From positions 62,001 to 126,000 of the forward strand of contig NZ_CAJHCQ010000018.1 in NCBI RefSeq assembly GCF_904848665.1: a stretch of DNA of 64,000 nt. The letters run 5' to 3'. This DNA is from Paraburkholderia hiiakae. GTDB taxonomy: Bacteria > Pseudomonadota > Gammaproteobacteria > Burkholderiales > Burkholderiaceae. This document shows positions 35,080-43,531 of the stretch, in pieces; position 1 is the first letter of the stretch, and every line of letters begins with the position of its first letter. Made by a program: the position numbers and the translations under genes. The notes beneath the pieces are model-generated. The model did no database searches, was not told where the DNA came from, and was given only the letters and a program-made list of their open reading frames with translations.

Positions 35080-36402
35080 TCAAAAGAGATACATGCCCGC
35101 GACGAACACCACGCCCGAGAACAGCAGCGTAGTCACGCAGTAGCCCATGATGTCGCGCACGCCAAGGCCTGCGATCGCGAGCGCGGGCAGCGCCCAGAAC
35201 GGCTGAGCCATGTTGGTCCACGCCTCGCCGTAGGCGATCGCCATCGCCGACTTGCCGAGGTCCGCGCCGAGTGCCTGCGCCGCCGGCATCACGAACGGCC
35301 CCTGCACGACCCAGTGGCCACCGCCCGAAGGCACCGCGAAGTTGATCACCGCCGAGCTGAGAAACACGAGCAGCGGAAACGTGTGCACGTTCGCGATATC
35401 GACGAACCACTTCGTGATGACACCCGCGAGACCCGAGTGGTCCATGAGCGCCTGAATGCCCGCGTAGAACGGAAACTGGATCATGATGCCCGAGGCCCCC
35501 TTCGCGGCGCCGGCCACGGCACGCGCGTAGGCCATCGGCGTTTTATGCAGCACGAGGCCCGCCGCGAGGAACACGAGATTCACGGTATCGATGTCGAGCG
35601 CAAAGCCCTTCGTGTGAAAGCGGATACCGATGAACACAAAACACAAAGCCGCCACCAGCAGCGAAAGCGCGCGGCTTTCCTCGATGCGCTCGGCGAAGGT
35701 CGCATCCGGGCCGAGCTTGCGCTCGACACTCGGCGGATCTTCGAGCAGCGCGGGGTCAACCGAAACGACGTCTTCGGGCTTCGGCATCATGAGGCGCACG
35801 AGAATTGGCAGCAGCACGATCAGGCCGAGCGTGATGAACGCGTTATAGCCGGTGAAGATGGTTTGCGAGACCGGGATCAGGCCGACGGCCTTTTCCATCG
35901 GGTTACCCTTCGTGGCCGCCACGAGGGGCACCGAACCGGAAAGGCCGCCGTGCCACGTGAGAAAGCCCATGTACGCGGCGGCGACGAGCAGCCGGTAGTC
36001 CGTGCCGCGCACGCGGCGCGCCACTTCGCGCGAGAACATCGCGCCGAGCACGAGGCCGAAGCCCCAGTTGATCGCGCAGGCAATTGCGCCGACGAACGCA
36101 ACCAGCATCACGGCCTGCCCCGGCGTGCGCGCGCAACCCGCCAACGCGACCAGCATGCGCTTGACCGGGCCGGAGCTGGCGAGCGCGTGGCCGGTCACGA
36201 GAATCAGGACCATCTGCATCGCGAACGCGAGCAGGTTCCAGAAGCCCGAACCCCACATCAAGACGAGCGCTTCGGGCGACTGCGGCGTAAGCGAGAACGC
36301 CAGCACGAAGGTCACGACGGTGAGAAGAATGGCGAAGATGAGCGGGTCCGGCAAGATCCGATGCACTACGCCGGTAAAGAACTGGGATATACGCTGAATC
36401 AC
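35080..36402 (-). CDS. atoE: Short-chain fatty-acid transporter AtoE
   Basis: 440 residues, the same length as E. coli AtoE, with about ten membrane segments and the family signature PSGGGHWVVQGPFVMPAA. It should bring short-chain fatty acids such as acetoacetate or butyrate into the cell. The GTG at 36402 after GAGGAG gives a start (VIQRISQFF) that fits the family; an open frame reaching 36606 codes a basic N-terminus with no ribosome site. No ato operon partners lie beside it. Confidence 0.82.
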   Translation of the reverse strand: MIQRISQFFTGVVHRILPDPLIFAILLTVVTFVLAFSLTPQSPEALVLMWGSGFWNLLAFAMQMVLILVTGHALASSGPVKRMLVALAGCARTPGQAVMLVAFVGAIACAINWGFGLVLGAMFSREVARRVRGTDYRLLVAAAYMGFLTWHGGLSGSVPLVAATKGNPMEKAVGLIPVSQTIFTGYNAFITLGLIVLLPILVRLMMPKPEDVVSVDPALLEDPPSVERKLGPDATFAERIEESRALSLLVAALCFVFIGIRFHTKGFALDIDTVNLVFLAAGLVLHKTPMAYARAVAGAAKGASGIMIQFPFYAGIQALMDHSGLAGVITKWFVDIANVHTFPLLVFLSSAVINFAVPSGGGHWVVQGPFVMPAAQALGADLGKSAMAIAYGEAWTNMAQPFWALPALAIAGLGVRDIMGYCVTTLLFSGVVFVAGMYLF

Positions 36403-36696
36403 GGTGGTCTGCTCCTCGTCTGCTAATACGGAATCGGCCGCTTGTTTTCTTGAATGCGATCCGAGGCCGCGATTTTTGCACAGCGCGGCACAATGCGTGT
36501 GCCCCGCCGGCAATTCGCCAAACGCGCGCCGAGCGCACGCTGAACGCAACACTGAACGCCGTGCCTGACCCGTGATTGTGTGCCCGCACGAAATAAGCCG
36601 TAACACGCTCTAAACTGCCCGAAAAGTCTTATCTGCTACGGTAAACGTTGCTATCTCAATAAATGTCCGGGTGACGCCACCCAGCGGGAGGCAGCA

Positions 36697-37467
36697 ATGC
36701 GCAAGCAGTTTGTCGGTGTCGTGCTCGCCGCGCTAGCCGGCATATTCGTGGCTTCGCCGCCCGCGCGCGCCCAGTCGCAGGCATTCACGAATCAGACCGT
36801 CAATATCTACGCAGGACCCGCAGCCGACTTTCCTGTCGTCGCCCAGATACCGGGGGGCGTGGCCGTGACGGTGTGGGGCTGCGTCGCTGGTTTTAGCTGG
36901 TGCGACATCGGTTTTCCTGGCCTGCGAGGCTGGGTCTACGGCACCTTTATCAGCTATCCATGGCAAGGACAGCGCGTGCCGGTGATGAGCTATGGACCGC
37001 AAATCGGTCTGCCCATCGTGCCGTTCTCGCTCGGTACCTACTGGGGCCTTCACTACCGCGACCGCCCGTGGTACTCCAATCAATCGCGGTGGGCGCACCA
37101 TCCGGGGCCGCGGCCCGTGCCGCCCGTGCGGCCGCGTCCGCCCAGCGGCGCTCGGCCGCCGGGACACGGTGGCGGGAATCGGCCGCCTGGCTATGGTGGC
37201 GGCCATCGTCCGCCCACCAATAACGCTGGACACGGAAACCGGCCGCCCGGCGTCGGCCCCGGCAATAATCACGCGCGGCCGCCGGGACAAGGGAACGCCC
37301 GGCCACCTGGCCAGGGCGGCGGACGGCCCCAGGGACAAGGTGGCGGGCGACCGTCAGGTGGCGGGGATAATCGACCGCAGGGTGGTGGCGGAGGCGGTGG
37401 TGGGCCTGGCGGCGGCGGCGGCGGTGGCGGGCCTGGCGGTGGCGGACGTCCGCCTCCGGGTGGTTAG
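36697..37467 (+). CDS. Exported SH3b-domain protein with Pro/Gly-rich tail
   Basis: 256 residues with a Sec signal (cleavage after ARAQ) and one bacterial SH3 domain (about 30-92; NIYAGPAADFPVVAQIPGG, WCDIGFPGLRGWVYGTFIS). The remainder is Pro/Gly/Arg-rich: HPGPRPVPPVRPRPP, then G-N-x-R-P-P-G-type repeats, ending in long Gly runs. SH3b domains bind peptidoglycan or metal in other proteins; the low-complexity tail may extend from the cell surface. GGGAGG precedes the ATG. Function otherwise unknown. Confidence 0.75.
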   Translation: MRKQFVGVVLAALAGIFVASPPARAQSQAFTNQTVNIYAGPAADFPVVAQIPGGVAVTVWGCVAGFSWCDIGFPGLRGWVYGTFISYPWQGQRVPVMSYGPQIGLPIVPFSLGTYWGLHYRDRPWYSNQSRWAHHPGPRPVPPVRPRPPSGARPPGHGGGNRPPGYGGGHRPPTNNAGHGNRPPGVGPGNNHARPPGQGNARPPGQGGGRPQGQGGGRPSGGGDNRPQGGGGGGGGPGGGGGGGGPGGGGRPPPGG

Positions 37468-37537
37468 CGCCGCGACGAGCGCGCGGGCAAGTCCATGCCA
37501 AAGCATGGCATGCTCGCGCTGGCTACATCACCACTGC

Positions 37538-38527
37538 TCAGAACCGATAGCCGATACCACCCAGGATCACGTCCGTATCGCGGCTATAGCGCGTGACCAC
37601 GCGATTCCACGTCACGCGCGCGGCCCAGTGCTGCGTCAACCGATATGAAGCCGAGACGGAAATGAGCCCGGAGAGAATACCGTCGCCGGTATCGCGCTCG
37701 TCGGGATGCTCGCCGTGGTGAATCGCAGCGTAGAGGCCTGCGCCGAACCCTAGCGTGAGACGCTCGTCGAAAAACGCGCGTGTGAGCCAGAGTTGCGCCG
37801 TCCCGCCATCACGCCGCGCCGAGATGCCATTGCCCTCGTGCAGATAACCCACCGTAGCGTCGAGAAAGGAGTTGATGCCGCGCCGGTACTCGATCGCCTC
37901 GGCCGCCGATGTCTGCGATTCGAGGCTATTGAGGATCGTCTCGCCCGCCATCAGCGTGATCTCGTTGTTCGTCACTTTCTGCATGCGCGGCAACGCGAAA
38001 TCGCGCGGGCCTGGTGCGTCGGGCGCGTCGAGCTGGTAACCGACGCCCAGCATGAGCGATGTCGTCGATGGACCGCGCGACACCTGCACGCGATTGAGCT
38101 GCAGGTTCGCAGTCCAGCGATTCGCGGCGTACCACGTAGCGCGCGCGCTATAGAGCACGCCCCAACCGTGCGTGTCGGACCAGCCTTGGCCCTGGGACGC
38201 GGCTTCGGTGTCGAAATAGCGATACGGCCCGACGCCTACTGCGAACACCAGGCGACGCTGCGCGAGCGGCAGGCGCGCCCACGCCTGGATGGACTGGCCG
38301 TCGCGGTGATGATTCGGAATATGGCCTTCGTTCAACCACGCAATGCTGCCAGCAAAGTACTGGCCGAAACCCTCCGTGTAATCCATTTGCCACGAATAGG
38401 TATGATCGGCGCCGCTTTTTAGCGGTCCGCTGTAGAGTGCAAATTCCTGCGCGCAAACCGACCCAGAAGCCATAGCGAGCGCGCTGGCGGCAACACCGGA
38501 TGCGGCTAGCGACGTGATGTTTTTCAT
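37538..38527 (-). CDS. Outer-membrane beta-barrel protein, unknown function
   Basis: 329 residues with a signal peptide (cleavage near VCAQ-EF) and an alternating pattern of amphipathic strands. It ends in Phe (ILGGIGYRF), the usual outer-membrane insertion signal. The N-terminal mature part has SIAWLNEGHIPNHHRDGQS, with a cluster of polar/His residues that could be catalytic, as in PagL-like deacylases, but I cannot assign the family. A likely promoter lies about 80 bases upstream. Confidence 0.6.
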   Translation of the reverse strand: MKNITSLAASGVAASALAMASGSVCAQEFALYSGPLKSGADHTYSWQMDYTEGFGQYFAGSIAWLNEGHIPNHHRDGQSIQAWARLPLAQRRLVFAVGVGPYRYFDTEAASQGQGWSDTHGWGVLYSARATWYAANRWTANLQLNRVQVSRGPSTTSLMLGVGYQLDAPDAPGPRDFALPRMQKVTNNEITLMAGETILNSLESQTSAAEAIEYRRGINSFLDATVGYLHEGNGISARRDGGTAQLWLTRAFFDERLTLGFGAGLYAAIHHGEHPDERDTGDGILSGLISVSASYRLTQHWAARVTWNRVVTRYSRDTDVILGGIGYRF

Positions 38528-38614
38528 TGCGTGCGTTGACGCGTTGCGGTTTGGATGGCGAGACTCGCTGCAAGCAAAATGTATGCAACGAAACGCGGAG
38601 CATACCGCGCCGTG

Positions 38615-38643
38615 ATATTTTTTGTGTGACCCTGCTCTTTCAA
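38615..38643 (-). promoter_or_regulatory. Probable sigma-70 promoter for the outer-membrane barrel gene
   Basis: On the minus strand TTGAAA (38643-38638) and AAATAT (38620-38615) are 17 bases apart, with a start expected near 38608 and the ATG at 38527. It sits at the edge of an unusually A/T-rich stretch (about 38640-38720). Confidence 0.5.
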
Positions 38644-38708
38644 TTAATTACGGTATGTCGCAGCATAAATATCCGATTTTTATTTCGTTATCCTGATTAC
38701 AGAATATA

Positions 38709-38741
38709 AAAAGAAACGCCGCACAGAAGTGCGGCGTTTTT
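38709..38741 (-). terminator. Bidirectional intrinsic terminator
   Basis: Arms AAACGCCGCAC (38714-38724) and GTGCGGCGTTT (38729-38739) pair perfectly around AGAA. T-runs occur on both strands, with five T in the plus direction at 38737-38741 and TTTCTTTTT in the minus direction. It would end the leftward His-rich peptide gene 32 bases upstream. Confidence 0.8.
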
Positions 38742-38772
38742 CCCTGCAGTCAGTTTCGCAGTCGGCGCAATA

Positions 38773-38934
38773 TCAGTGCACGTGATGGCAAACGCGCTCA
38801 GCGTGATGGTGAACGTGTTCGACGTGGCACACCTCGTGGTGATACGGTGCGGCGACAGCAGCGAGCGGCGCGAAAAGCGCGGCGCAGGAAATCAGGGCAA
38901 ACAGGCGGACAGCGGGCTTGATAACGGCGTTCAT
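38773..38934 (-). CDS. Small exported His/Cys-rich protein
   Basis: 53 residues with a Sec signal (about 1-28, ending PLAAVAA-P) and a mature peptide of about 24 residues with roughly ten His and two Cys, including CHVEHVHHH and RVCHHVH. A metal-binding role such as zinc, copper or nickel is suggested by composition only. Start ATG at 38934 after a weak AAGAGCC; upstream ATG codons would precede the signal peptide. It has its own terminator. Such short genes are easily missed. Confidence 0.6.
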   Translation of the reverse strand: MNAVIKPAVRLFALISCAALFAPLAAVAAPYHHEVCHVEHVHHHAERVCHHVH

Positions 38935-39094
38935 GAATCGGCTCTTGCGTGTGAAAACAGCGTGGGTTGGAACCAAAAGCCAGCACTGTATCGCAGAGTG
39001 TTCCGCGGCGTATTACACGAATGTAACGGGCGTAGCGCTCAATGAAAGGCTCTTGACACGCCTATGCCGTACAACACCGGGGCGCGGCGGCTGC

Positions 39095-39307
39095 TCAAAT
39101 ACTGCGCTCGCCGCCCTCTTCATGCGTGAGACGCCGCAGCAGTTCGCGACCGCGGGTCGTAAGGCGCAGCGTGGGGTCGCCGCCCGCTTCGTCCATTTCG
39201 ACGAGACGGTAGCGCTGCAGCGCCAGGAAATCGGAATCGAGCGTCTGAATCGGCGCGTCGGTATCACGGATCAGCAGCAATGTCGCTAGTTCGTGGTGGC
39301 TGAGCAT
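39095..39307 (-). CDS. Small winged-helix-like protein, unknown function
   Basis: 70 residues, supported by the GGAGAG site before ATG 39307 and by coding character. LATLLLIRDTDAPIQTLDSD followed by LQRYRLVEMDEAG and LRLTTRGRELLRRL looks like a small winged-helix fold of the MarR/DUF type. It could be a regulator of the surrounding stress genes, but no family was recognised. A longer in-frame start at 39376 would add 23 residues without a ribosome site. Confidence 0.6.
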   Translation of the reverse strand: MLSHHELATLLLIRDTDAPIQTLDSDFLALQRYRLVEMDEAGGDPTLRLTTRGRELLRRLTHEEGGERSI

Positions 39308-39461
39308 CGAGTCTCTCCAGTTGTTGGCCGGAGTCAGCGTTCGAGCGCCGATTCCAGCCACATGCCCGAAAAGCATTCGACCGAAGGGCCGTGGGCTTGA
39401 GTCTCCCCAGCATAGCGAGTCAATCGTACAGTTTCGCTACAGTCGTGTTTCGCTGTGTTAC

Positions 39462-39479
39462 TTGTCGATGATTCGACAA
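39462..39479. repeat. 18-base palindrome near the Hsp20 terminator
   Basis: TTGTCGA (39462-39468) and TCGACAA (39473-39479) pair perfectly around TGAT. It sits in the 183-base gap between the small winged-helix gene and the Hsp20 terminator, upstream of the former. The symmetry and A/T flanks suggest a protein-binding site; function unknown. Confidence 0.5.
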
Positions 39480-39490
39480 CGTCCTGCCCC

Positions 39491-39535
39491 AAAAAAAGCG
39501 GCGCGCAGCTGCACGATATGCAGTCTGCGCGCCGC
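39491..39535 (-). terminator. Strong intrinsic terminator of the Hsp20 gene
   Basis: Read leftward, GCGGCGCGCAG (39535-39525) pairs with CTGCGCGCCGC (39508-39498) with a perfect 11-base stem. An inner five-base stem (CTGCA/TGCAG) extends it, and seven T follow. It is 22 bases past the Hsp20 stop. Confidence 0.9.
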
Positions 39536-39556
39536 CCGCTCAACGCCACTTCAGCC

Positions 39557-39988
39557 TTAGTTGATTTCGATGCGCTTACTGGCGGACGCGGCTCGCTTCG
39601 GCAGCGCTAGCGTCAACACACCGTCCTTGTATTGCGCGCTCGCCTTTTCGTCGTCGATTTCCGCGGCGAGCGTAAACGCCCGGCTCACGCTCCCCGCATA
39701 CCGCTCGCGACGCACGACGCGCTCGCCTTCCTTCAGTTCGCCGCCACGCTCGACCTTCGCCGCGATCGAAACGAGATTGCCATCGATTTTCACGTCAATG
39801 TCCTTCCGATCGACGCCGGGCATTTCGGCCTTCACCGTGAAGGCAGCCTCGTCTTCCGTCACGTCGATCCGGATGCTGGCCGCCTGCCCATTCACGCTAC
39901 TCGTGGCACGCAACGGCCGGAACAGCCCGTGAAACAGATCGGGCACACTTTCCATCGAAAACGGATCGTAACGCGAGATATTGCTCAT
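39557..39988 (-). CDS. Hsp20-family small heat-shock protein
   Basis: 143 residues. The alpha-crystallin domain starts with RIDVTEDEAAFTVKAEMPGVD and ends with the family LALPKR, then a short C-terminal IEIN tail of I-x-I type. It is an ATP-independent holdase chaperone. ATG 39988 follows GGAGG; two upstream in-frame starts (40000 and farther) lie before or at the ribosome site. Hsp20 genes are members of low-oxygen and stationary-phase clusters in Burkholderia, in line with its neighbours. Confidence 0.9.
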   Translation of the reverse strand: MSNISRYDPFSMESVPDLFHGLFRPLRATSSVNGQAASIRIDVTEDEAAFTVKAEMPGVDRKDIDVKIDGNLVSIAAKVERGGELKEGERVVRRERYAGSVSRAFTLAAEIDDEKASAQYKDGVLTLALPKRAASASKRIEIN

Positions 39989-40239
39989 TGATGCCTCCAT
40001 GGGCTGAACGTTTTTCTTGTCCATGCAACGATCAACGTTACATCGGACTCCTGAATTCACCGTCAACTAATGCAACTGCATCACGCCCCTGCGGTCAACG
40101 ACGGAGAATCACCGGCAACGCATCGCGCCGTTCGCGCGGCGCGGTCGCTGCCGCTCACCGTTCCAACATGAAGGCGCCTCGCGCGTTTGCAAGACCCTTT
40201 TTTGCCGAGCGCGAAATTATTGCGTCGCCGCGCCGCACG

Positions 40240-40986
40240 TCATTGCATGTGCATGCCGCCGTTGATCGCGATATCGGCGCCAGTGATGAACGCCGCGTCG
40301 TCCGAACAGAGGAACGCCACCAGCGCCGCGACCTCGTTCGGCTGGCCGAGGCGGCCTACCGGAATTTGCGGCAGGATGCGCGCGTCCAGCACGTCCTTCG
40401 GCACGGCTTCGACCATTTGCGTGGCGAGGTAGCCCGGCGACACGGTGTTCACCGTGACGCCTTTTTTCGCCACTTCCAGTGCGAGCGCCTTTGTGAAGCC
40501 ATGCATGCCCGCTTTCGCCGCCGAATAGTTGGTCTGGCCAAAAGCGCCGCGCGAGCCGTTGACCGAGCCGATATTGATGATGCGCCCGAAGCCGCGCTCG
40601 AGCATGCCGGGCAAGAAGGGCTTCGTCACGTTGAAGAGCGCGTCGAGATCGGTGCGCAGCACGGAGTCCCAGTCGGATTTCGACATCTTGACGAAGCTGC
40701 GGTCGCACGTGATGCCCGCATTGTTGATAAGCACGTCCACCTGGCCGAGATCGTCGAGCGCTCGCTGCGCCGCGCGCTCGCAGGCTTCGCAATCGGCGAC
40801 GTCCATTTGATGACAGCCGAAATCGCGGCCCGCCGCGCGTTCAGCGGCAAGCCACGCATCGGCCCGCGTGCTCGCCGCCGAGCACGAAACTGCGACGGTC
40901 ATGCCCGCGTCGTGCAAGCGCCGGCTGATCGCCTCGCCGAGTCCGCCCATGCCGCCCGTGACGAAGGCAACGCGCTTAGTGGCCAT
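40240..40986 (-). CDS. phaB: Acetoacetyl-CoA reductase
   Basis: 248-residue SDR that reduces acetoacetyl-CoA to (R)-3-hydroxybutyryl-CoA with NADPH, the second step of polyhydroxybutyrate synthesis. TGGMGGLG is the cofactor site, NNAGI and NYSAAKAG (Tyr and Lys) the catalytic blocks, and FVKMSKSDWDSVLRTDLDA is typical of PhaB. Start ATG 40986 after GGAGG. The upstream phasin gene overlaps it by 11 bases, so the two are cotranscribed. phaC and phaA are not in the window. Confidence 0.9.
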   Translation of the reverse strand: MATKRVAFVTGGMGGLGEAISRRLHDAGMTVAVSCSAASTRADAWLAAERAAGRDFGCHQMDVADCEACERAAQRALDDLGQVDVLINNAGITCDRSFVKMSKSDWDSVLRTDLDALFNVTKPFLPGMLERGFGRIINIGSVNGSRGAFGQTNYSAAKAGMHGFTKALALEVAKKGVTVNTVSPGYLATQMVEAVPKDVLDARILPQIPVGRLGQPNEVAALVAFLCSDDAAFITGADIAINGGMHMQ

Positions 40987-41524
40987 GCTGGCCTCCGCCC
41001 GCGCTCGCGCCCTGTGCGCGCCCCGCACCCGCCGCCTTGCCCGGATGCGCGGCGCCATTGGCGGCGCTGGTCATCGCGCGCTCGAAAGCGTTCATCCACT
41101 CGCGCATCGGCAGCGCGCCGGGCACCTTGGACGCGCCGGCTTGCGCGCCCGCGCAGGCCTCTTGCCACTGCTGCGTGAAGTCGCGCGCACTGTCGGACCA
41201 CGTGCTCGCGCCCTGCACCGCTGCCGCGACGCCCTCTTGCCAGAGCGTGGTGCTCGCGCCGAGATAGTCGCGCCAGACCGATTGCGTGGCGACCGCAAAA
41301 TCGGTCCAGTCGCGCGCGGTGCGCAGCGACTCGAGCAGGCCTTCGACCGCCTCGCGGTCGCGCTCGATGCGGCGCTGCTCCAGCTTCAATAGCTGCTCGC
41401 GCCATTGCTGCTGCCCGACGAGCAAGCGCAGCGCGGCCGATGTGTTGGCGCGATACGTGTCGAATGAGGCGCCCAAGGCGTTGCCAAGCGAGGCGTCGAA
41501 TGGGGGATGGGAAGCGGTAGCCAT
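40976..41524 (-). CDS. Phasin-family protein
   Basis: 182 residues, mostly amphipathic helix, with RLLVGQQQWREQLLKLEQRR and LGASTTLWQEGVAAAVQGAS resembling phasins, the coat proteins of polyhydroxyalkanoate granules. The C-terminus is Gly/Ala-rich with HGH at the end. ATG 41524 follows GGAGGAG. It overlaps phaB by 11 bases, an unusual but workable coupling. The function is inferred from sequence and position. Confidence 0.8.
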   Translation of the reverse strand: MATASHPPFDASLGNALGASFDTYRANTSAALRLLVGQQQWREQLLKLEQRRIERDREAVEGLLESLRTARDWTDFAVATQSVWRDYLGASTTLWQEGVAAAVQGASTWSDSARDFTQQWQEACAGAQAGASKVPGALPMREWMNAFERAMTSAANGAAHPGKAAGAGRAQGASAGGGQHGH

Positions 41525-41924
41525 GGTCAATCTCCTCCGTATGTAGCTTTCGCCCGGTGCCGCCGGTGCGTTTGCTGCCAAAGTGACAGGATTGATCGCG
41601 ATGGGACGCGGTCTGCGGCGAGCGAAATGAAAGCGCTTCACGCGCGACGATGAGAGACGGGATGCTTCGGGGTGCCGGGTGTTCGCGACACGCGGCTCAA
41701 GCCAACATCATAGGCAGGAAGACGGGCTCCCGCGTAGCGAATGGGCGTTTTGTCGCTTGATAAACGTCACAAATCGAGATAGTTGATGCGCAGCGATTCA
41801 AAACCAGGCTTGCTATGACGGGTATTTCGCGACGGATCGTTACGACGGCCGAAGAACCCGCGGAACGGCTGCCCGGCCGATCGCGCCCTCGCGGCTAACC
41901 GGCCGGTGGAACCGGACGCCCCGC
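41525..41924. other. 400-base intergenic region upstream of the phasin-phaB unit
   Basis: Lies between the phasin start and the end of the universal stress gene, both leftward. It holds a candidate FNR/Anr box (41757-41770), and a minus-strand TATGAT at 41712-41707 that would put a start about 62 bases beyond the box centre, a class-I activator distance. No -35 is obvious. No ORF of coding character or RNA gene was seen. Confidence 0.5.
41757..41770. promoter_or_regulatory. Candidate FNR/Anr box
   Basis: TTGATAAACGTCAC matches the TTGAT-N4-ATCAA consensus at eight of ten positions (the second half is GTCAC). It lies upstream of the phasin-phaB unit. Anaerobic activation is inferred from the match and from the low-oxygen-type neighbours. 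Confidence 0.45.
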
Positions 41925-42386
41925 TCAGGCGACCGGCGCCTCTTCGTCGCGCACCAGCATGACCGGCCGGTCCGCCATACGCAGGAACGATTCGGCCACG
42001 CTGCCGAGCAACAGGCGCTTCACGCCCGACAAGCCACGCGTGCCCATCACCACGAGGTCGGCGTCTTCCTCGGCGGCGATACGCGAGATCACGGCGGCGA
42101 TTTCCTCGCCACTCGCGTCTGCTGCGCGCGTGGTGCCCGGCACCTGGGCCTGCGCGAACACCAGTTTTGCTTCTTCGAGCGCCGCTGTTGCGGCGTCGTT
42201 CTCCGCCGAATGGCGCACCTGTTCCTCAGCGAAACCGGAACTCACGTCCACGAGCCGCGCCGGATGCCGCACGACACACAGCGCCTGAACGGCGCCTCCG
42301 GTCGCCTTTGCGATCTTCACGGCCTCGTCGAGCGCGCGCCGACCGCTGCGGCTGCCATCGACCGCTACCAGAATCTGCTTGTACAT
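41925..42386 (-). CDS. Universal stress protein, UspA family
   Basis: 153-residue single-domain UspA protein with the ATP-binding pattern GTRGLSGVKRLLLGSVAE (G-x2-G-x9-G-S) after VVMGT, and a C-terminal DRPVMLVRDE strand. It is probably an ATP-binding stress-survival protein. The N-terminal ILVAVDGSRSGRRALDEAV is typical. It is encoded between the alcohol dehydrogenase and phasin genes, all leftward. Confidence 0.93.
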   Translation of the reverse strand: MYKQILVAVDGSRSGRRALDEAVKIAKATGGAVQALCVVRHPARLVDVSSGFAEEQVRHSAENDAATAALEEAKLVFAQAQVPGTTRAADASGEEIAAVISRIAAEEDADLVVMGTRGLSGVKRLLLGSVAESFLRMADRPVMLVRDEEAPVA

Positions 42387-42544
42387 CGTTGACCTCCCGG
42401 GTCTTGCCCAAAATGCGCGCCGGCTCCCGGCGCGCGCTATCTAAAGCTCGTTGTACCGCATTTGGGTACGGATGCTCGCCGTAGCCAGTGCGACTCGTTG
42501 CCTCCATTCCGTCAGCATCGTCGTCCACCTGGCTGGAGCCACTC

Positions 42545-43531
42545 TCACCGCATCGTCAACACTGCCGCGCCCGTGAGCCGTCCCTCGCGCAAATCGGCCA
42601 ACGCGTCGTTCGCGCGCGCGAGTGGGTACGGCGTGGTCTCGATTTCGAGCTTGTGGCGCGCGGCGATCGCCATGAAGGTCGCGCCGTCCTCGCGCGTGAG
42701 ATTCGCCACCGAGACAATGCGCCGCTCCTCCCACAGCCATGCGTAAGGAAACGAGGGAATGTCGCTCATGTGGATGCCGCCGCACACGACCGTGCCACCC
42801 TTCGTCAGCGCCCGCAGCGCGGCGGGTACGAGCGCGCCGACCGGCGCGAACAGCAGCGCCGCGTCGAGTTCCTCGGGCGCGCGCTCATCGCTGCCGCCGG
42901 CCCAGGTCGCGCCAAGGCGCCGCGCGAACTGCTGCGCTGCGGTATCGCCGGGACGCGTGAATGCGTAGACCGTGCGCCCCTGGTGGCGCGCGACCTGCGC
43001 GACGATATGCGCCGCCGCGCCGAATCCGTAAATGCCGATGCGCCGCCCATCGCCCGCCATCGCGAGCGAGCGATAGCCGATGAGTCCGGCGCAGAGCAGC
43101 GGCGCGGCTTCGACGTCGCTGTACTGGCGCGGCAGATGGAAGCAGTAGCGGGCATCGGCGACGGTGCGTGTGGCGTAGCCGCCGTCGATCGTGTAGCCCG
43201 TAAAGCCGGGCGCATCGCAGAGGTTCTCGCGCCCGTCGGCGCAGAAGCGGCAATGGCCGCAGGTATGGCCGAGCCACGGCACACCCACGCGGTCGCCCAG
43301 CGCGAAACCCGTCACGCCGCCCCCCAGCGCCGCGACCGTGCCGACGATCTCATGGCCGGGAATGACAGGCTTTTTCGGGTGATCGAGATCGCCGTCCACG
43401 ACATGCAGGTCGGTGCGGCACACGCCGCACGCCCGGACGTCGATCAGCAGTTCGCCGGCGCCCGGCGCCGGGTCGGGTAAATCGGCTTCACGCAGCCGCG
43501 GACTCTCGCCGTCGAACAGCATTGCCCGCAT
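42545..43531 (-). CDS. Zinc-dependent alcohol dehydrogenase
   Basis: 328-residue MDR enzyme. Cys38 (ACGVCRTDLH) and the GHE motif bind catalytic zinc; CGHCRFCADGRENLC supplies four Cys for structural zinc. The Rossmann GIYGFGAAAHIVAQVA follows. It is probably an NAD-linked alcohol/aldehyde oxidoreductase of the AdhP class, suited to fermentation. The ATG at 43531 lies six bases after GAGGAGG; the in-frame ATG at 43537 directly abuts the ribosome site and an upstream one at 43570 would be odd. Divergent to xfp. Confidence 0.9.
   Translation of the reverse strand: MRAMLFDGESPRLREADLPDPAPGAGELLIDVRACGVCRTDLHVVDGDLDHPKKPVIPGHEIVGTVAALGGGVTGFALGDRVGVPWLGHTCGHCRFCADGRENLCDAPGFTGYTIDGGYATRTVADARYCFHLPRQYSDVEAAPLLCAGLIGYRSLAMAGDGRRIGIYGFGAAAHIVAQVARHQGRTVYAFTRPGDTAAQQFARRLGATWAGGSDERAPEELDAALLFAPVGALVPAALRALTKGGTVVCGGIHMSDIPSFPYAWLWEERRIVSVANLTREDGATFMAIAARHKLEIETTPYPLARANDALADLREGRLTGAAVLTMR

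Noticed and set aside
36403..36606. Longer AtoE start at 36606
   Set aside because: Extra residues are basic and not in the family; the GTG at 36402 has a GAGGAG site and gives the 440-residue family length.
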